A stretch of 8,419 nucleotides of DNA from UMGS1474 sp050946775 (lineage in GTDB: Bacteria; Bacillota; Clostridia; Oscillospirales; Acutalibacteraceae), in contig JBMNVL010000081.1 in the NCBI GenBank assembly GCA_050946775.1, positions 1 through 8,419 on the forward strand, in the 5' to 3' direction. Shown here piece after piece: positions 5,504 to 8,419 of this stretch. The position numbers and the translations under genes were made by a program. Under the pieces are notes generated by a model. It was given only the letters and a program-made list of their open reading frames with translations. It was not told the DNA's origin and did not search any database. Within the stretch, counting starts at the first letter, position 1. Each line of letters begins with the position of its first letter.

Positions 5504-5509
5504 TATAAT
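5481..5509 (+). promoter_or_regulatory. Perfect consensus sigma-A promoter of greA
   Basis: TTGACA (5481-5486), 17-bp spacer, TATAAT (5504-5509): both boxes match the consensus exactly. The -35 box and spacer lie inside the end of the preceding gene, and its stop codon (5501-5503) touches the -10 box. Transcription would start near 5516, leaving a ~47-nt leader. Confidence 0.93.
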
Positions 5510-5562
5510 GAATCGACAGGCACTTTTTTACTATATTATGGGAAAGGCACGGGAAGGTTATC

Positions 5563-6036
5563 ATGACCAAACAGACTGTCATCACCGACGAAGGGCTCAA
5601 AAAGCTTGAGCAGGAATTGGAAGAATTAAAAACCGTCAAACGCAAGGAGATCGCCGAGAAAATCAAGGTGGCGCTGTCCTTCGGCGACCTGTCGGAAAAC
5701 AGCGAGTACGACGAGGCCAAAAACGAACAGGCCATCATCGAAGGGCGGATCGCCGAGATCGAGGCCCAGCTCAAAAACGTCCGGCTGATCGACGAGAGCG
5801 ATCTCATCGAGGGCACCGTCCACATCGGCGCCACCGTTACCGTTACCAATACCGCCACCCGCAAATCCGCCACCTATAAGATCGTCGGCTCCACCGAGTC
5901 CGATCCGCTTTCCGGCAAGATCTCGGACGAGTCGCCGGTCGGCAAGGCGCTGATGGGTCACGCCGTCGGCGACAAGGTGGAAGTGGAGATCCCGGCGGGC
6001 GTGATCGTTTACAAGATCAAGTCCATCACCCGCTGA
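5563..6036 (+). CDS. greA: Transcription elongation factor GreA
   Basis: GreA rescues backtracked RNA polymerase by inserting a coiled coil into the secondary channel and stimulating cleavage of the extruded RNA 3' end. The 157-residue length is normal for the family. The N-terminal coiled coil spans about 8-75, with the acidic tip in GDLSENSEY (D42 and E45, the residues that coordinate the catalytic metal). The C-terminal FKBP-like domain follows with the family pattern ISDESPVGKALMG (120-132) and VEVEIPAG (139-146). ATG 5563 is preceded by GGGAAGG (5551-5557) at 5-nt spacing. The gene has the strongest promoter in the window and its own terminator, and is followed by lysS, a pairing common in Clostridia. 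Confidence 0.98.
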   Translation: MTKQTVITDEGLKKLEQELEELKTVKRKEIAEKIKVALSFGDLSENSEYDEAKNEQAIIEGRIAEIEAQLKNVRLIDESDLIEGTVHIGATVTVTNTATRKSATYKIVGSTESDPLSGKISDESPVGKALMGHAVGDKVEVEIPAGVIVYKIKSITR

Positions 6037-6046
6037 ATCATCCCGG

Positions 6047-6077
6047 GCGGGCGCAAAAAACAGCGCCCGCTTTTCTT
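6047..6077 (+). terminator. Intrinsic terminator between greA and lysS
   Basis: GCGGGCGC (6047-6054) pairs perfectly with GCGCCCGC (6063-6070) around an A-rich 8-nt loop, followed by TTTTCTT. It lies 10 nt after the greA stop. I see no good separate lysS promoter in the 20 bases that remain before its ribosome binding site, so lysS probably depends on read-through of this terminator. Confidence 0.88.
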
Positions 6078-6097
6078 GTATACAGGAGGAATCATCC

Positions 6098-7600
6098 ATG
6101 AACGACAATCAAAATCACCCGGCCGAGCCGCTTTCGGCCGAGCAGCTCAACGAGCTGCTGCAGGTGCGCCGGGACAAGCTGGCGGCGCTGCAGCAGGCCG
6201 GCAAGGATCCCTTTGCCATCACCAAATTCACCGTCACCCACCACAGCGACGAGATCAAGACCCGGTTTGACGAGCTGGAAAACACTTCTGTCACCGTCGC
6301 CGGGCGGATGATGTCCAAGCGGATCATGGGCAAGGCGTCGTTTTGCCATCTGCAAGATCTGCGGGGCACCGTGCAGGCCTACGTCGCGCGGGACAACGTC
6401 GGCGAGGAGGACTACGCCGACTTCAAAAAGTGGGACGTCGGCGATCTGGTCGGTATCGAGGGCACCGTCTTCAAGACCAAAACCGGCGAGATCTCGATCC
6501 ACGCCGAGCGGATCACCCTGCTGTCGAAAAGCCTGCGTCCCCTGCCCGAAAAATTCCACGGGCTGACCAACACCGACACCCGCTATCGCCAGCGGTACGT
6601 CGATCTGATCACCAATCCCGAGGTCAAGGACACCTTCCTCAAGCGATCCCGGATCATCAGCGCCATCCGGCGGTTTTTGGATCAAAAGGGCTTTATGGAG
6701 GTGGAAACCCCCATGCTGGTCGCCAACGCCGGCGGCGCCGCGGCCAGACCCTTTGAGACCCATTTTAACGCCCTGGACGCCGATTTCAAGCTGCGTATTT
6801 CGCTGGAATTGTATCTCAAGCGGCTGATCGTCGGCGGGATGGAGCGGGTCTACGAGATCGGCCGGGTGTTTCGCAACGAAGGGCTGGATACCCGCCACAA
6901 CCCCGAATTCACCCTGATGGAGCTGTATCAGGCCTACGCCGATTACCACGATATGATGGATCTGACCGAGGAGATGTACCGCACCGTCGCCAGAGAGGTG
7001 CTGGGCACCACCGTCATCACCTACAACGGCGTCGAGATGGATCTGGGCAAGCCCTTTGCCCGGATCACCATGGTGGACGCCGTCAAGCAGTATGCCGGGG
7101 TGGATTTCGACGCCATCGACACGCTGGAGGAAGCCCGCGCGGCGGCCGACGCCCATCACGTCGCCTACGAGTCCCGCCACAAAAAGGGCGACATCCTCAA
7201 CCTCTTTTTCGAGGAATTCGTCGAGGAGCACCTGATCCAGCCCACCTTCGTGATGGATCACCCGGTGGAGATCTCGCCCCTGACCAAGCGCAAGCCGGAC
7301 AAGCCGGACTACGTCGAGCGGTTCGAGTTTTTCATGAACGGGTGGGAGATGGCCAACGCCTATTCCGAGCTCAACGACCCGATCGATCAGCGGGCGCGTT
7401 TTGCCGCCCAGGAGGAGCAGTTCGCCGCCGGGGACGAGGAAGCCAACCACACCGACGAGGATTTCCTCAACGCGCTGGAGATCGGTATGCCGCCCACGGG
7501 CGGCATCGGCTACGGCATCGACCGGATGTGCATGCTGCTGACCGATTCCGCCGCCATCCGGGACGTGCTCCTGTTCCCGACAATGAAGCCGTTAGATTAA
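6098..7600 (+). CDS. lysS: Lysyl-tRNA synthetase, class II
   Basis: LysS charges tRNA-Lys with lysine in the cytoplasm. The 500-residue length is standard for the class II enzyme. An N-terminal helical region (about 12-60) leads into the OB-fold anticodon-binding domain (about 64-143, beginning SVTVAGRMMSKRIMGKASF). The catalytic core shows class II motif 1 (FLDQKGFMEVETPML, 193-207), motif 2 (GRVFRNEGLDTRHNPEF, 255-271, with R259 and E261) and motif 3 (GIGYGIDRMCML, 469-480), and the protein ends with the typical LLFPTM. AGGAGG (6084-6089) sits 8 nt before ATG 6098. The gene is complete and undisturbed, yet it marks the change from GC-rich chromosome to a repeat-rich, AT-richer region that appears to belong to a mobile element. 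Confidence 0.98.
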   Translation: MNDNQNHPAEPLSAEQLNELLQVRRDKLAALQQAGKDPFAITKFTVTHHSDEIKTRFDELENTSVTVAGRMMSKRIMGKASFCHLQDLRGTVQAYVARDNVGEEDYADFKKWDVGDLVGIEGTVFKTKTGEISIHAERITLLSKSLRPLPEKFHGLTNTDTRYRQRYVDLITNPEVKDTFLKRSRIISAIRRFLDQKGFMEVETPMLVANAGGAAARPFETHFNALDADFKLRISLELYLKRLIVGGMERVYEIGRVFRNEGLDTRHNPEFTLMELYQAYADYHDMMDLTEEMYRTVAREVLGTTVITYNGVEMDLGKPFARITMVDAVKQYAGVDFDAIDTLEEARAAADAHHVAYESRHKKGDILNLFFEEFVEEHLIQPTFVMDHPVEISPLTKRKPDKPDYVERFEFFMNGWEMANAYSELNDPIDQRARFAAQEEQFAAGDEEANHTDEDFLNALEIGMPPTGGIGYGIDRMCMLLTDSAAIRDVLLFPTMKPLD

Positions 7601-7610
7601 ATAACCCTTT

Positions 7611-7637
7611 ATAATTCTTCATAATTCTCGATAATTC
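7611..7637. repeat. Three ATAATTC repeats at exact 10-bp spacing
   Basis: ATAATTC occurs at 7611-7617, 7621-7627 and 7631-7637, each 10 bp apart, about one DNA helical turn, so the copies face the same side. They start 10 bp after the lysS stop codon. Confidence 0.85.
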
Positions 7638-7652
7638 GACTTATGAACGGGT

Positions 7653-7694
7653 TTACACCAGAGGCTTACACCAATTTACACCATTGGTACACCA
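7653..7694. repeat. Four TTACACCA direct repeats (iteron or arm-site-like)
   Basis: TTACACCA is found at 7653-7660, 7666-7673 and 7676-7683, and as GTACACCA at 7687-7694, with spacings of 13, 10 and 11 bp. An inverted pair ACCAAT/ATTGGT (7670-7675, 7683-7688) is embedded. Clusters of short same-direction repeats near an element end are typical of the arm-type binding sites of tyrosine integrases or of excision factors; this function is inferred from position. Confidence 0.85.
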
Positions 7695-7721
7695 AACCGA
7701 ACACAATCGCATAATTTTCTT

Positions 7722-7759
7722 GAGCCTACTATGTTTCATTACATAGTAGGCTCTTTTTT
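7722..7759 (+). terminator. Perfect intrinsic terminator 1 of a tandem pair
   Basis: GAGCCTACTATGT (7722-7734) pairs perfectly with 7741-7753 around a 6-nt loop and is followed by six T. It could end lysS transcription (122 nt after its stop) or a transcript of the element. Confidence 0.93.
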
Positions 7760-7760
7760 C

Positions 7761-7811
7761 GCCCTGTTTATCTTACTTTCACGCAAGATAAACAGGGCAA
7801 TTTATTTTTTT
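7761..7811 (+). terminator. Perfect intrinsic terminator 2 of a tandem pair
   Basis: GCCCTGTTTATCTT (7761-7774) pairs perfectly with 7785-7798 around a 10-nt loop; AATTTA and then seven T follow. It starts one base after the T tract of the previous terminator, so the two act as a double stop. Confidence 0.85.
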
Positions 7812-7886
7812 CAAAAGGGGGGTTAATTTTTGCGATTTTTTTCAGCAATCAAATACAGAGGGCAAAACAAGAGACCTCTGAGATCC

Positions 7887-7895
7887 TTGAAAACT
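7887..7895 (+). promoter_or_regulatory. boxA-like antitermination motif
   Basis: TCCTTGAAAACTGAATA (7884-7900) closely resembles the boxA/leader sequence of Firmicutes rRNA operons (TGTTCTTTGAAAACT). In rRNA operons this recruits NusB/S10 antitermination factors. Its presence about 360 nt before a ParA gene suggests antitermination of a long element operon, as inference. Confidence 0.4.
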
Positions 7896-8132
7896 GAATA
7901 TACAGCACACAGGTACGTTACCTGCATCGGAGCAATCCGAGCCGCGAAGTGAGTGCGCCACGATCTTCCGAACGGGAGGGAGCGATAAAACTTACACTTC
8001 TTTAATTTGTCGGCAGACAAAGACGGCGATGACAGATGCAGGCGATAATGATACTTCCGTAATTCGCGGTCGGGCCATAAAGAAGGCGCGAGGGTGAAAC
8101 TCCCATGGAGCTGCTTGCAACAGCCGCCTGTG

Positions 8133-8174
8133 TTGTTCCCTTTACATCCGGGGTGTTGAGAACAAATAGGATGT
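8133..8174 (+). promoter_or_regulatory. Possible H-type pseudoknot in the leader
   Basis: TTGTTC (8133-8138) can pair with GAACAA (8160-8165), and ACATCC (8144-8149) with GGATGT (8169-8174). The two 6-bp helices interleave, leaving loops of about 5, 10 and 3 nt. Both helices are perfect. No folding calculation was possible. Confidence 0.4.
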
Positions 8175-8178
8175 GCGA

Positions 8179-8211
8179 CCTAAGCATATAAAAATGATTT
8201 ATATGTTTAGG
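8179..8211 (+). promoter_or_regulatory. 14-bp hairpin 45 nt before the ParA start
   Basis: CCTAAGCATATAAA (8179-8192) pairs with TTTATATGTTTAGG (8198-8211) with one G-T wobble and a 5-nt loop. There is no T tract after it, so it is a regulatory stem or an operator palindrome rather than a terminator. Confidence 0.6.
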
Positions 8212-8255
8212 TGGATCATTATAGATTCAAATAAAAAGGGAAGGAGCGTTATTAG

Positions 8256-8419
8256 ATGAACTGCAAAGTAATTGCAATCGAAAACCAAAAAGGAGGCACG
8301 GGTAAATCCACTACGGCATTGAATCTCGGAGTTGGGCTTCATAACGCCGGTAAAAAGGTTTTGCTTATCGACGCTGACCCGCAGGGTTCGTTGTCAATCA
8401 GTCTCGGTATTAAGCGACC
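8256..8419 (+). CDS. ParA-family partitioning ATPase, 5' part only
   Basis: Only the first 54 codons are in the window; the 3' end is cut off by the window edge. The sequence opens MNCKVIAIENQKGGTGKST, which contains the deviant Walker A motif KGGTGKS (13-19) of ParA/MinD/Soj ATPases, and continues to the VLLIDADPQGS block (35-45), the Walker A-prime region with its catalytic aspartates. ParA ATPases segregate plasmids or chromosomes with a ParB partner; in integrative elements they are thought to aid maintenance. AAGGAG (8241-8246) lies 9 nt before ATG 8256. Codon use is more AT-rich than in greA or lysS, in line with recent transfer. The 655-base gap before it holds the leader and terminators described here. 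Confidence 0.92.
   Translation, partial: MNCKVIAIENQKGGTGKSTTALNLGVGLHNAGKKVLLIDADPQGSLSISLGIKR

Larger units (their letters stand above)
7884..8211 (+). ncRNA. Candidate structured leader RNA upstream of the ParA gene
   Basis: This gene-free stretch contains a run of compact inverted repeats on the plus strand: CAGGTA-CGT-TACCTG (7910-7924), TCGGA-GCAA-TCCGA with a GNRA-type loop (7927-7940), TTTGTC-GGCA-GACAAA (8006-8021), GCTG/CAGC (8111-8125 region), a possible H-type pseudoknot (8133-8174), and a 14-bp hairpin (8179-8211). The density and small stable loops suggest a folded RNA rather than spacer. Short open frames on the minus strand (65 and 61 codons) have no good ribosome binding site and look spurious. 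I do not recognise a named riboswitch; the start of the transcript is not clear. Confidence 0.5.
7601..8419 (+). mobile_element. Probable left end of an integrated mobile element (ICE-like)
   Basis: Base composition drops directly after lysS, and the region holds direct-repeat clusters, two insulating terminators, a long structured leader and a ParA-family gene reading away from lysS. ParA genes that open with MNCKVIA-type sequence are characteristic of Firmicutes integrative and conjugative elements of the Tn1549 kind. The 3' ends of housekeeping genes are known integration targets. No integrase, excisionase, relaxase or second attachment repeat is in the window, so the boundary at 7601 is only a best guess. 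Confidence 0.5.

Noticed and set aside
8095..8130. Cobalamin riboswitch core
   Set aside because: GGTGAAACTCCC followed by GCTTGCAACAG is faintly reminiscent, but the conserved GCCACTG-type box and overall layout are missing and the downstream gene is ParA, not a cobalamin gene.
7949..8215. Group II intron (GTGCG-type 5' ends at 7953 and 8173)
   Set aside because: No domain V/VI hairpin, no catalytic triad context and no reverse transcriptase frame are visible.

Overview
The window looks like the chromosome of a GC-rich Clostridia/Firmicutes bacterium, most like a gut Oscillospiraceae-type lineage. This is inferred from gene families, strong AGGAGG-type ribosome binding sites, GTG/ATG starts, sigma-A type promoters with 17-bp spacers, and the greA-lysS neighbourhood. 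No ribosomal or taxonomic marker is present, so the assignment is inference. The last ~800 bases are visibly poorer in GC and carry the start of what looks like an integrated mobile element.

Layout. 1-532 has no gene. It holds a 65-bp near-identical direct repeat (1-65 and 175-239), a strong hairpin that directly follows a sequence identical in form to the 3' end of a tRNA, two terminator-like hairpins, and a clean promoter for the next gene. 533-1735 (+) encodes a membrane-anchored GGDEF diguanylate cyclase. 1857-3104 (+) encodes a PlsC-like acyltransferase with an added zinc ribbon and its own promoter. 3105-3573 is a gene-free repeat island: a 110-bp tandem duplication, a heptamer microsatellite, and a 17-bp-stem bidirectional terminator between convergent genes. 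3574-4452 (-) encodes a DegV/FakB-type fatty-acid-binding protein. A 217-bp divergent intergenic region follows. 4670-5503 (+) encodes an unrecognised, very GC-rich protein whose upstream region resembles a sporulation sigma-E promoter. 5563-6036 (+) is greA, driven by a perfect consensus promoter buried in the end of the preceding gene. 6098-7600 (+) is lysS. 7601-8255 has no gene but is full of structure: phased ATAATTC repeats, four TTACACCA direct repeats, two perfect terminators in a row, and a ~330-nt putative structured leader with a boxA-like motif and a possible pseudoknot. 8256-8419 (+) is the first 54 codons of a ParA-family ATPase, cut by the window end.

How the genes fit together. 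Two convergent genes (PlsC-like acyltransferase and DegV/FakB) both handle acyl chains, one transferring them and one binding them, so the middle of the window may be a small lipid-related locus. greA and lysS form a housekeeping transcription/translation pair with a terminator between them. The 3' side of lysS followed by short direct repeats, insulating terminators, a base-composition change and a ParA gene is the picture expected for the left end of an integrative and conjugative element inserted next to or into the lysS 3' end. Neither the integrase nor the opposite end is visible, so the exact boundary is not shown.
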